Shown one piece after another: positions 8,885 through 17,065 of a stretch of DNA of 51,735 nt. Position 1 is the stretch's first letter. Each line of letters begins with the position of its first letter. A program made the translations under genes and the position numbers. Below the pieces are notes generated by a model that was given only the letters and a program-made list of their open reading frames with translations, had not been told where the DNA came from and did not search any database. Source of the DNA: Clostridiales bacterium (GTDB lineage: Bacteria > Bacillota > Peptococcia > DRI-13 > UBA5745); assembly GCA_009782505.1 (NCBI GenBank), contig WRIW01000013.1:1-51735 (forward strand), read 5' to 3'.

Positions 8885-8911
8885 TGGGGTATGCGCCCAT
8901 CGCATACCCCA
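8885..8911. repeat. Perfect 11-bp hairpin upstream of iorA
   Basis: Arms 8885-8895 (TGGGGTATGCG) and 8901-8911 are exact inverted copies around CCCAT. It lies in the 135-base gap between the VOC gene and iorA. There is no T-run on either strand, so it is not an ordinary intrinsic terminator. It could be an operator or an mRNA-stabilising stem. Confidence 0.6.
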
Positions 8912-8967
8912 ATAAGTCAGTACTCCGCGACATCCCGCGTTACGCCCCGCGCTCCGATGACTGAGGG

Positions 8968-9405
8968 TCAGTCCCAAAGCTCGATCATATTGCCGTCGGG
9001 ATCCTGGAAGAATATCCAATGGGCGTCCCCGCCCGGGCCGCGCTTCTTGGGTTCGAAGAAGAATTCTATCCCGTCGGCCGTCATCTGCTCGTATAGCTTC
9101 GGGATGCTCGGCACTTTGAATGCGATGTGGTGGTACCCCGTCTTCTGCCACTCATAGAGAGGGGATTTCTCCACGTTGGAAAACTGGAAGAGCTCCAGGG
9201 TCACGCCGTACTCCGACTGCAGCATGCACATGTCGGAATAGATACCCTTCGGCTGGCGGTACAGCTTGGGCGCGTCGGCGATGAAATTCTCATCAAAGGT
9301 GATGCGCCGCTGGGCCTTGAATTCGAAGTACTTCTCGTAGAAAGCGACCGCCTTGTCAATGTCGGAGACTGTGATGCCGATATGCATGAATTCGATGTTG
9401 GACAT
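8968..9405 (-). CDS. Glyoxalase/VOC-superfamily protein
   Basis: 145-residue vicinal-oxygen-chelate protein with two beta-alpha-beta-beta-beta modules. Putative metal ligands are in FMHIGITVSDIDKA (H8), VTLELFQF (Glu), GYHHIAFKVPS (His) and GNMIELWD (Glu at the C-terminus), i.e. the complete HEHE-type pattern. GAGGAGG precedes ATG 9405. Possible activities are methylglyoxal-type isomerase, epimerase or dioxygenase; the substrate cannot be told. It stands between amrS and iorA on the same strand. Confidence 0.85.
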   Translation of the reverse strand: MSNIEFMHIGITVSDIDKAVAFYEKYFEFKAQRRITFDENFIADAPKLYRQPKGIYSDMCMLQSEYGVTLELFQFSNVEKSPLYEWQKTGYHHIAFKVPSIPKLYEQMTADGIEFFFEPKKRGPGGDAHWIFFQDPDGNMIELWD

Positions 9406-9492
9406 TGGTTTCTCCTCCTCAATCTGTTTTTCTTTACTCTATCCATGATTTTATATGCTCAAGGGGCAAATGTAAAGATACGAATTTGGATT

Positions 9493-10326
9493 TTAGCAGT
9501 TCCCTTCATAAACGTAGCACAGATGGCGCCGCGCGATATTTGCCATTTCGTAAATCGTCTTCACAGGCGTCGGTTCGCGGTCTTGCATTTTCCATCTGGG
9601 AAAGAACCGGCTCACATGATATGGTATATCCGGGCTCAACCCGGCCAGCCATGCCGCAAGCTCCCCGATTTCCCCTTCATCGTCGTTTTCCCCGGGTACG
9701 ATAAGGGTGGTCACCTCCACATGGCATGCGGCCGAAGCCAGGGTTATGGTTTCCTTGACCGTCTCCAAGCCTCCGCCCAGCTTCGCGTAGTACTCCTCCC
9801 GGAAGCCCTTCAAGTCGATATTCATCCCGTGTATATACGGCAGGAGCTCCAGCAGAGGCTCGCGGCAGACGTAGCCGTTGGTCACCAGCACGTTTTGCAG
9901 CCCGGCTTCCGCCGCAAGAATGGCGCTATGCTTGACAAATTCGTAGCCCACCAGGGGCTCGTTGTAGGTGTAGGCCAGCCCGATATTGCCCCGGGCCCGG
10001 GCCGATAGCGCGGCTTCCACCAGCTCCTCCGGCGCCATCTTCCGCCCGGACTGTACAGAATCCGCGCCGGCCATGGAGATATGGCTATTTTGGCAAAAAG
10101 GGCAATCCATGTTGCAGCCGAAGCTGCCTGCCGAAAGGATACGGCTCCCTGGATGGAAATGATACAAGGGCTTCTTCTCAATGGGATCAAGGGCCAAGGC
10201 GGTGACAAAGCCGTAACTGTCGCTCACCACCGAACCGCCGACATTGCTCCTCGCCCTGCACCGGCCCGTCTGCCCGGGGGCAAGCCTGCAGCGGTGGGGG
10301 CAGAAGCCGCACTCAGCCGCGCTCAT
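9493..10326 (-). CDS. amrS: AmmeMemoRadiSam-system radical SAM enzyme
   Basis: 277 residues. Radical-SAM cluster at C71, C75, C78 (GCNMDCPFCQNSHISM). An N-terminal Cys set (CGFCPHRC plus C23) and the downstream TYNEPLVGYEFV match the PflA-related AmrS group. It belongs to the conserved but biochemically unresolved AmmeMemoRadiSam system with the product of the preceding gene. The start ATG overlaps that gene's stop by four bases. Substrate unknown. Confidence 0.93.
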   Translation of the reverse strand: MSAAECGFCPHRCRLAPGQTGRCRARSNVGGSVVSDSYGFVTALALDPIEKKPLYHFHPGSRILSAGSFGCNMDCPFCQNSHISMAGADSVQSGRKMAPEELVEAALSARARGNIGLAYTYNEPLVGYEFVKHSAILAAEAGLQNVLVTNGYVCREPLLELLPYIHGMNIDLKGFREEYYAKLGGGLETVKETITLASAACHVEVTTLIVPGENDDEGEIGELAAWLAGLSPDIPYHVSRFFPRWKMQDREPTPVKTIYEMANIARRHLCYVYEGNC

Positions 10327-11738
10327 AGCGCCTCATGACGCACGACCTCGAAGCGTTCCAGCTCATAGGGCTCGCCTTTCCTGATACCGGCTTTCTGCCG
10401 GGCTATATCCACCTGCTGCTCGGCGGTGTCTACGCCTTCCAGGTCGGGCAGCAGCAGCCCCCTTTTGTGCCCATTGCCGACGATGACGCCATAGCGGTGG
10501 ACGTCCAGCTTGTCGATGGAGTCCACAGGCTCCGCTGCCCCCAATATATCTACGCTCACCGTGATACGCGAGAGCTCCCTCTCTTCCACCGGGCCAAAGC
10601 GCGGGTCTTCAGCAGCGGCGCTGACGGCATTACGCAGTATCTCTTCCAGTAAGGTAGGCTTCGTGGGGCTGATGGTACCGATGCAGCCCCGGAGCTGGCC
10701 GGCTATCTTCAGGGAGACGAAGGCGCCTGCCCTGCCCTTTAGCAGGTGCTCCGTCAGATCCTTGCGGATATCCTGCGGAAGCTCCTCCGGTTTTTTGACT
10801 ATCCGATGATGCCTGACATATTCTTCCACGGAGTATCTGGCAGCCCTGATATAGACGTCTTCCCCCGCCTTCGCCGCGGTTATCGTTTCGGATTCCTTAT
10901 CCAGATATATCCTGGCGAACTCCCGCTCCCCGTCGGAGGCGCCCCCTTCGAAAGCGCATATCCCGTACCCCACGCCGAAGGGCCCTTCATAAGACAACTG
11001 CGAAGCTTTCACCCGGCGCCCGTCAAAGGTCCCGGCCATGACCACGAAGGAGCGCCAGCCGCATTCGGCCGCGCTTTCGCACAGGTTGGCGTCCATGTTC
11101 ATCAAGGCGAGGAAATCCCCCGCCGCCAGGTTCGCCATCACCTGCCGGTCAAACTCCGGCCCTTCCGGGGCGAAGCCATAGGGCCCGTCGCTTTTCAGCT
11201 TGTGGGACAGATCCCCGCTGGCTACGACTACCGTGCGCCTGCCCATGTCCTCCGCCACTTTGGCGATGCACTGGCCCAGGCGGTAATGCTCCAGAGCCGG
11301 GTAACCGGACAAGCCGATGCGCACCAGCCGAAAACCGTCATAGGCTTCCTGAAAGAACCGCAGGGGGATCACGCTGCCGTGGTCGAGGTTCTTGTCCTTC
11401 TGGCCCAGGAAGCCCGCGAGGAGCTTCCTCTTGCCGGCCTCCTTCTCAAGAGCCCAGGCAAACTCCCGGTCATAGACGGCGTGGGTGCGGGGCCCCTCCG
11501 CGCCATAGGCGGACATATCCCCCCAGGCTTCCGCCCCCGGCGAGATGTGGAAGTAATCCTCGTACATGACCGAATGGGGTGAAATCAGCACTACCGTATC
11601 CGGCTTATCCCTGCCGAACAACTCCGCGGCCCGGCGAAAGCCGTCTACGGTAGCCTGGACGCCTTTCTCCTGCCCCCGGCCCACTTCCGGCAAAATCAAG
11701 GGGGGATGAGGCACGACAAAAGCGGCAATGATAGACAT
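10323..11738 (-). CDS. Fused AmmeMemoRadiSam protein: Memo/LigB-like plus AMMECR1 domain
   Basis: 471 residues in two parts. Residues 1-275 resemble class III extradiol dioxygenase (LigB/Memo) proteins, with VVPHPPLILPEVG, VLISPHSVMYEDYF, LDHGSVIPLRF and VVASGDLSHKL as metal-site segments. Residues 290-471 are an AMMECR1 domain with the signature GQLRGCIGTISPT and EDPRFGPVEERELS. AMMECR1, Memo and the radical SAM enzyme often occur as three separate genes; here two are one chain and the third follows with an ATGA overlap. Strong RBS AAGGAGG precedes ATG 11738. Possibly an oxidation or protein/RNA modification system, but the function is not established. Confidence 0.9.
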   Translation of the reverse strand: MSIIAAFVVPHPPLILPEVGRGQEKGVQATVDGFRRAAELFGRDKPDTVVLISPHSVMYEDYFHISPGAEAWGDMSAYGAEGPRTHAVYDREFAWALEKEAGKRKLLAGFLGQKDKNLDHGSVIPLRFFQEAYDGFRLVRIGLSGYPALEHYRLGQCIAKVAEDMGRRTVVVASGDLSHKLKSDGPYGFAPEGPEFDRQVMANLAAGDFLALMNMDANLCESAAECGWRSFVVMAGTFDGRRVKASQLSYEGPFGVGYGICAFEGGASDGEREFARIYLDKESETITAAKAGEDVYIRAARYSVEEYVRHHRIVKKPEELPQDIRKDLTEHLLKGRAGAFVSLKIAGQLRGCIGTISPTKPTLLEEILRNAVSAAAEDPRFGPVEERELSRITVSVDILGAAEPVDSIDKLDVHRYGVIVGNGHKRGLLLPDLEGVDTAEQQVDIARQKAGIRKGEPYELERFEVVRHEAL

Positions 11739-11816
11739 AGGCGCCCTCCTTTAGCGATCTGGACTGCGGAAAAAGAACCGCGAATTGATAAGGTTTCAGG
11801 CTTTACGCCGTGTGGG

Positions 11817-13973
11817 TCAGAGCCTCTGCCGGTCCAACCTGTCCAAGCCGTATTGGCTGATAATGGTCATCAGCTTATCCGGATAGGCGCTATCCGTGGC
11901 ATATCCGCAGCGCTTCAACGCGAAAGCGCCGCCGGTGCTGTGAAACATGACGTCGCGGTAGGGTTGGTACCGTTCCATCCGCAGCAGCAAGTCATTGTGG
12001 TCGTCCCAGCTTTCCTGGACGTTATGGTAAGCCCGGAAATGGGCGTCCGTACGGTATAGCGTGCCATAGTACTCCTCCTGGGTGCCGGAAAGTACGCTTC
12101 CCGCCGGGCCCGTCCCTTTGATACCAAATAGATTGTTGGAAAATAACCCGGTGTACCTGTCTACGGGCAGGCTCTGCCCCCAGCCCGTCTCCAGGATGGC
12201 CTGGGCTACCTGCAAAGCGGCGGACATGCCGTTTAGCCTCTGCGTCGCAAGGGCCATGGGTATCACGAAATCCATAAATTTGTCTTTTTCGATCACAGGC
12301 CGCGCTGTGTGGAATTGCCCCAGATATACCTTCACCGGTACCACTTCCGAAGTGATTTCCCTGCCGTCCGCCAGCGTCCCTACGGCGTACAGGTTCCTCT
12401 CCCCTTCGTTCACCTTCTCCGGCTTCCATGCTATATCCTCCGCCGTATCCCCCGAGGCGCCCAAGGTCCTCTGGGAGCCGTTGAAAGGATTGCTGACGAT
12501 GTACTCTACGCTCTGTAGCGGCACGTTCGCCGTGGAGTGGAACTTCACTTCGCCGGTTATCACCTGCCCCGGGCCTACGCCGCTCAGGAGCAGGCTTGGA
12601 GACGCTGAGACGGAAGCCGCCCTGGCATTGCTGGCGTATACCTTGCCTCCCGGAGCGGTTACCATTACGTAAATCTCCCAATCCCCCGCCATCTCCGGGC
12701 CGGGGAACCAGACATAGTCCCCCCAGGGCTTCTCCTCCAGGAGCACGGTTTGCCCATTGGCAATGTTTCTCGCCCAGTACTGGGTCGTCACGGCGTCAAA
12801 ATTGCGGGTGATGGACAAGGTCACCGGCACCTTGCCGACGTTCTCCCCGGTGAAGCTACGCAGGCTGACCCTGGGCGTGTCGTCCTCGGCGGGAACCTCT
12901 GCCCTGATGGTAACCGGGGCGCCGGGGTACGCGTTGCCCGCCGCGTCGTAAGCGATGGCGCGCACGGCTATATCACCCCTCTGCCCCGCCGGCGGGCTAT
13001 GGGTGTATATCTCCCCGGGGCCGGCTTGGGTGGAGCGTGTACTCGCCCCGCTTTCCAGCACGGTAAACTCATACTCCACCCCTCTGGCAAGGAAATTGAC
13101 CTCCGCGCTCATTTCCGTATCCCCCGTCATGACCTGCCCCTGGGTCAGGCCCCGGAGGGAGACCCTCGGCACGATCTGCAGGTCAACGTCCACCGCTGCC
13201 CCGGCAAGAAAGCCGCCTTGGGCATCGTATACCGCCGCGGCCAGTATCCCCGGCCCCTTGAGGGCCAGATCAGGCGTCAGCGTCGCCGCGCCCTGGATAT
13301 CCGTAGTGCGCGATATGATTTTCCCCTCTCCCGTCGACAGGTCGAGGTACAAGTATCGCACCTGTGCCGCCCCCGGGGGGACGCCGCCGCCATAGCGCAG
13401 CGAAAGGGGCAAGCTGTCGGCTACTACCTGGCCTGGCCGGACGCCTTCGATGCTTATGTCGAAGAACCGGCTCCTCTGCCCGCCGCCCCCCGTGTCGATG
13501 AGGACGCGCCTGTTTTGATCGTCCCACTCCACCCCAAGCCCAAGGGCGCCGGCCACAAGCCTCAGCGGCACATAGGTCCGGTCGCCGATGATGGCGGGGG
13601 GCACGTCGCAGACGTCATAGCTTACCCCCGACGGCTCCTGATAGCAGACAAGCCTGTTGTCTATCCACAGCTTCACCGACAACCCCGGCTCCCTGGTCAC
13701 GGTCACCGTACGCGCCTGAGGCTCCCACTGTACCTGGGCGCCCAGGGCTTCCATCAGCACCCGGATGGGGACCAGCGTCCTGCCCTGGGTGAGCAGGGCT
13801 TGTTCGCTGGATTGCAGAGGCTGCCCGTTTATATACAAGCCGACCTGAGCCGTATCCGTTGCGTCCGCCCGCGCGACCCCAGCCGGCCACGCCGCCGGTA
13901 CGCCCGGCGCCGCCAACACCTGGCATACGCTGAGTAAAACCGCTAACGCGGCAGCTATCGTTCTCTTCACCAT
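11817..13973 (-). CDS. Secreted endo-beta-N-acetylglucosaminidase with copper-amine-oxidase-like N-domain
   Basis: 718-residue exported protein. Signal peptide at 1-38 (VKRTIAAALAVLLSVC, AAP). Residues about 45-165 are a CuAO_N-like repeat pair (GRTLVPIRVLMEALGAQVQW and YVPLRLVAGALGLGVEW), a wall or polymer-binding module in Firmicutes. Residues 170-550 hold several beta-sandwich repeats each opening with R-x-GQV-type motifs. Residues 560-718 are a GH73-type glucosaminidase (ALQVAQAILETGWGQS with the catalytic Glu, NNLFGIKG, FRAYHNVQESWDDHN). It probably cleaves peptidoglycan during growth or separation. GGAGGG precedes ATG 13973. Confidence 0.88.
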   Translation of the reverse strand: MVKRTIAAALAVLLSVCQVLAAPGVPAAWPAGVARADATDTAQVGLYINGQPLQSSEQALLTQGRTLVPIRVLMEALGAQVQWEPQARTVTVTREPGLSVKLWIDNRLVCYQEPSGVSYDVCDVPPAIIGDRTYVPLRLVAGALGLGVEWDDQNRRVLIDTGGGGQRSRFFDISIEGVRPGQVVADSLPLSLRYGGGVPPGAAQVRYLYLDLSTGEGKIISRTTDIQGAATLTPDLALKGPGILAAAVYDAQGGFLAGAAVDVDLQIVPRVSLRGLTQGQVMTGDTEMSAEVNFLARGVEYEFTVLESGASTRSTQAGPGEIYTHSPPAGQRGDIAVRAIAYDAAGNAYPGAPVTIRAEVPAEDDTPRVSLRSFTGENVGKVPVTLSITRNFDAVTTQYWARNIANGQTVLLEEKPWGDYVWFPGPEMAGDWEIYVMVTAPGGKVYASNARAASVSASPSLLLSGVGPGQVITGEVKFHSTANVPLQSVEYIVSNPFNGSQRTLGASGDTAEDIAWKPEKVNEGERNLYAVGTLADGREITSEVVPVKVYLGQFHTARPVIEKDKFMDFVIPMALATQRLNGMSAALQVAQAILETGWGQSLPVDRYTGLFSNNLFGIKGTGPAGSVLSGTQEEYYGTLYRTDAHFRAYHNVQESWDDHNDLLLRMERYQPYRDVMFHSTGGAFALKRCGYATDSAYPDKLMTIISQYGLDRLDRQRL

Positions 13974-14017
13974 GAAAGTCGCCCTCCATTATGTCTAAGA
14001 TGAGCTACGCCCACTTG

Positions 14018-14515
14018 TTAATCCTTCAGCGCTTCTTCGATGACGGCCCTTGCCGCGTCGGCGTCCGCCGCTACGCAGAAGACCACATACGCGCCTTTAT
14101 CCAGTAATATCGCCCTCTTCAGATAGTTTACCTCTTCCGGCGCATAAGAGGCGTATACTTCCTTCTGGTAGTCAAGGCGCGCCTCAAGGGCTTTCATCAG
14201 CTTACCCGCGGCTTCGGCGTCCACCCCCTGGAAGAGAATGATTTCCTCCGCGGTCGCCCCGCTGCTGAAATAATTCTTCTGGGCGGCTACATCGCCGCCG
14301 TCCACGCCAAGGAGCGCGTATACGACGGAAGGCTCAAGCTCCTCCAGCTGATCCCGGAACTCCAGCTCCCGGTAAAGCCTGTCGCCGAAAGCGCCTACGT
14401 CCATCGTGAACGCGGTATCCTGCCGGCCGCCTCCGTCTACCGCCGCGACGGGGCTTCCCGCGCCGCAACCTCCGCACAGCAGCAAGCACAACATGAGGAT
14501 AGATATCCGTCTCAT
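14018..14515 (-). CDS. DUF4358-family lipoprotein
   Basis: 165 residues with a lipobox (LCLLLCGGCGAG, Cys at 17-19) after a basic start, so membrane-anchored outside the cell. The body carries NYFSSGATAEEIILFQG and a final predicted helix AARAVIEEALKD, the pattern of DUF4358. Such genes often accompany SGNH-hydrolase and acyltransferase genes for surface polymer acylation in Clostridia, and an SGNH gene does lie 46 bases upstream on the same strand. No acyltransferase is seen. RBS GGAGAGG. Confidence 0.75.
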   Translation of the reverse strand: MRRISILMLCLLLCGGCGAGSPVAAVDGGGRQDTAFTMDVGAFGDRLYRELEFRDQLEELEPSVVYALLGVDGGDVAAQKNYFSSGATAEEIILFQGVDAEAAGKLMKALEARLDYQKEVYASYAPEEVNYLKRAILLDKGAYVVFCVAADADAARAVIEEALKD

Positions 14516-14561
14516 ATTTGCCTCTCCGTATTGTTTTTATTTTCGATCAACGCCATGCCGT

Positions 14562-15656
14562 TCACAGCTTGACCTTGGCATAATCCCTTACTGTGTGCCG
14601 CTTCAGGAATTCCAGCCACAGGCCGCTGTACTCCTTATTCAAGTGAACGCCGTCCAGCCCCGCGCCGTCGGGCAGGCAGCCATTGTCGTCGGCTAAACCG
14701 CCGTGCACGTCCAGATAGTGCAGGCCCTTTTCCCCGGCCATCCGCCTGATTGCTTCATTGAACTCAAGTATCCGCTCATTGGTGAAGATATCGTCCTGCC
14801 TGGATTTCTTTTGGGTCACCGGCAGGATGGACTGCACATAGAAGACGGCGTCCGGCTGGAGCTCCCGTATCTCGTCGATGACCTTGCCGTATATCCCCAC
14901 AAAGAGGCTTACGCTTTTCCAACCCAGCTCGTTGAGCCCCATCTTGATGTAGATTTTCCCGAAGCTTTTCTTTTTCAGCGCTTCCGGTATCGTGATCTTT
15001 TCCCCTCCGGTCTGCATAACGATGGGATTCGTCAGCAGATTGGTCACGTTGATCCCTTTTTCCGTATAGAAGGTGGCTTCCGTCAGGCCCGAGTAAAGCA
15101 TGAGCCCCATCACCCGGGAATCCCCGATAAATAAGGCGTCCCGGAAGTAGCTCTGATTCACCGGCGGCGTCGCGGGCACGGGGTACACAAGGACTTCCTG
15201 GGGCGCCGCTTCCGCTGCCTCTACGGTCTCTGCTTCTTCTCCGGCGTCTGCTTCCTCTCCGGCAGCCGCTTCCGCCTCCGCCTCCGCCTCTTCGCTCCCC
15301 TCCCTGACGCCCATGTCCGGCTGCTCCACACCTGCCGCCTGCCCGGTGAGCGAACCGGCTAAGCCGCCTTCCGCCGGCTCCTTCGGCGGCTCTGCGGCAA
15401 GCCAAGCTTGCTGCCCTGCTTCGGGCACGTCCTGCGCTCCCCCCTGATTGGCGTTTTGCTGCCCGGCATATAGCCCGGTTTCCGGCATGCCCGCTTCCCG
15501 GCTGCCGCCCGCGGTAGTCGGCTCGGCCCCCCCGGCGGACCCCCTCGGGCTTACCCATACGGCGAGGCCCGCGGCGAGGGTCAGAAAAACAGCGCAGCAG
15601 GCGATGAACCTGAGCGGTTTCGCTAATCGAATCCTCCGTCGCCTTTTTTGCCTCAT
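14562..15656 (-). CDS. Membrane-anchored SGNH/GDSL hydrolase
   Basis: 364 residues from ATG 15656 (GAGG eight bases upstream); a GTG at 15683 is less likely. Strongly basic start, then one membrane helix (IACCAVFLTLAAGLAVWV). Next a roughly 120-residue low-complexity Ala/Glu/Gly spacer, and then the hydrolase domain with FIGDSRVMGL (nucleophile Ser), KMGLNELG (Asn block) and GLDGVHLN (Asp-His). It probably removes or transfers acyl groups on an extracellular polymer. It lies with the DUF4358 lipoprotein. Confidence 0.82.
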   Translation of the reverse strand: MRQKRRRRIRLAKPLRFIACCAVFLTLAAGLAVWVSPRGSAGGAEPTTAGGSREAGMPETGLYAGQQNANQGGAQDVPEAGQQAWLAAEPPKEPAEGGLAGSLTGQAAGVEQPDMGVREGSEEAEAEAEAAAGEEADAGEEAETVEAAEAAPQEVLVYPVPATPPVNQSYFRDALFIGDSRVMGLMLYSGLTEATFYTEKGINVTNLLTNPIVMQTGGEKITIPEALKKKSFGKIYIKMGLNELGWKSVSLFVGIYGKVIDEIRELQPDAVFYVQSILPVTQKKSRQDDIFTNERILEFNEAIRRMAGEKGLHYLDVHGGLADDNGCLPDGAGLDGVHLNKEYSGLWLEFLKRHTVRDYAKVKL

Positions 15657-15756
15657 ACTCACGCCTCTTCCGGGAAATCTCACCGTCTCATTATAACTGC
15701 TTATCCCGCCGAAAGCAAAGGGGCGGGTCAGGAGCCCATGAACTCTAACCGTAACC

Positions 15757-16019
15757 TTAGTTACAGTTCATGGGGGCAGGGGCTCAAAGCGTGGCTATTT
15801 GCTGCGATGGTTCACAGCTTCGGTCAGATATAGCAATCGTTCGATGCAAACCCTAGCGACTCCAACGCGACGTCGTGTCGCGTTCCGTCTGGCGCGACGT
15901 CCATGTCGCACCCACGGATTTGCCAGGTTTGCGATTGCTTATCTGGCAGACGAAGCGGTTCAATCCATCGCTTACAAATAGCCACGCTTTGAGCCCCTGC
16001 CCCCATGAACCGCAGCTAA
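15757..16019. repeat. Palindromic intergenic element A (MITE-like)
   Basis: The ends are 36-bp perfect inverted repeats: 15766-15801 and 15975-16010, with weaker symmetry (6 of 10) continuing outward. Inward, the two halves remain similar (GCGATGG, AGATA-AGCAATCG segments) down to a small central hairpin near 15870-15910, so the whole 255-263 bp could form one long stem. No open frame. It fills the gap between the RNase HII-YraN gene and the SGNH gene. An additional small stem at 15735-15774 (CCCATGAACT / AGTTCATGGG) abuts the left end. Confidence 0.85.
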
Positions 16020-16021
16020 CC

Positions 16022-17065
16022 TTAGAAGGCGTCCTTTATCCATTGGATTTGCGCGGCGGACCGGTTCTCGCCATAGAGAAGGCTTAGTACGTCGAACCGG
16101 CAGGGGCTGTCCCCCCTGCCTCTTTCCTGCAGATACCATGCCGCCACCCGCCGCAGCTTTTGCCGCTTGCGGTAGTCCACGGATTCCGCCGGGAGTCCCC
16201 GGTCAACCCTGCTCCGGCTGCGGACCTCCACGAACACAAGGACGCCGCCCATCTGCCCGATGATATCGACTTCCCCTATCCGGCAGCGGTAGTTCCTTTC
16301 CAGTATACGCATGCCCCCGGCGGCGAGCCAAGCCGCTGCGGCGTCCTCCGCCTGCCTGCCCATGATCTTGCGCCCGTCCGCTTTGGCAGTCGCCGCCTTA
16401 TCGGCAAAGCCCAGGAAAGATCTGCGGTGGATGGGGCAGGGGCCAAGCTCGATGACCGCTTTCCTGTGAGCGGCGGTGGGATAGCCTTTATGCTGCTTGA
16501 AGCCGTAAGCCGGGTATAGTCTATCCCATTCCTCCATCTGCCTGTCCCGGCAGGTCTTGGCAAGGATGGATGCGGCGCTGATGCAAGCCGCCTTCGCGTC
16601 GCCTTTGATGATAGCTTCCTGGGGTATGCCCGCGGGCAGGTTTATGGCGTCCAGAAGCAGATAGTCGGGCTTGACGGCCAGGGCGTCCAGGGCTCTGGAC
16701 ATAGCCAGCTTCGTGGCGCCGACGATATTCAGCTCGTCTATCTCCTCATGCCCGGCTTCGCCTATGCCCCAGGCTATGGCCTTTTCCTTAATCTCCGCTT
16801 CCAGTCGGCTGCGCTTACCCGGGCTTACCTTCTTGGAATCATTGAGGCCCTGCAGAAATGTGTCCGGCGGAAGTATCACCGCCGCCGCCACCACCGGGCC
16901 CGCCAGAGGCCCCCTCCCGGCTTCATCGAGGCCGGCTATGGCTTTATACCCCCTGACCCGCAGGGCGTCTTCTATCTCATTGAGGGTGGTCAGCCTTGCC
17001 CTCTCATCCTGCTTCAGCGGTCTCAGCCCCTTCCGCCGGAGGCTCGTCCAGGGTGACCCGGCCAA
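16022..17065 (-). CDS. rnhB: Fused ribonuclease HII and YraN (UPF0102) protein
   Basis: 347 residues. The N-part (about 38-225) is RNase HII, which removes misincorporated ribonucleotides and RNA primers: AGLDEAGRGPLAGPVVAAAV with the catalytic DE, LNDSKKVSP, and ISAASILAKTCRD. The C-part (about 230-347) is a complete YraN domain: GRQAEDAAAAWLAAGGMRIL, then the PD-(D/E)xK-like IGEVDIIG...LVFVEVRSRS and QKLRRVAAWYL. The join is continuous with no stop. In Firmicutes these are normally adjacent separate genes. The start is uncertain: TTG 17065 overlaps ylqF by 62 bases, and a later non-ATG start near 16990 is possible. Confidence 0.9.
   Translation of the reverse strand: MAGSPWTSLRRKGLRPLKQDERARLTTLNEIEDALRVRGYKAIAGLDEAGRGPLAGPVVAAAVILPPDTFLQGLNDSKKVSPGKRSRLEAEIKEKAIAWGIGEAGHEEIDELNIVGATKLAMSRALDALAVKPDYLLLDAINLPAGIPQEAIIKGDAKAACISAASILAKTCRDRQMEEWDRLYPAYGFKQHKGYPTAAHRKAVIELGPCPIHRRSFLGFADKAATAKADGRKIMGRQAEDAAAAWLAAGGMRILERNYRCRIGEVDIIGQMGGVLVFVEVRSRSRVDRGLPAESVDYRKRQKLRRVAAWYLQERGRGDSPCRFDVLSLLYGENRSAAQIQWIKDAF

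Noticed and set aside
12750-13937. A 395-codon plus-strand open frame
   Set aside because: Antisense to the glucosaminidase gene; composition is Arg/Pro/His-rich as expected of a shadow frame and there is no ribosome site.
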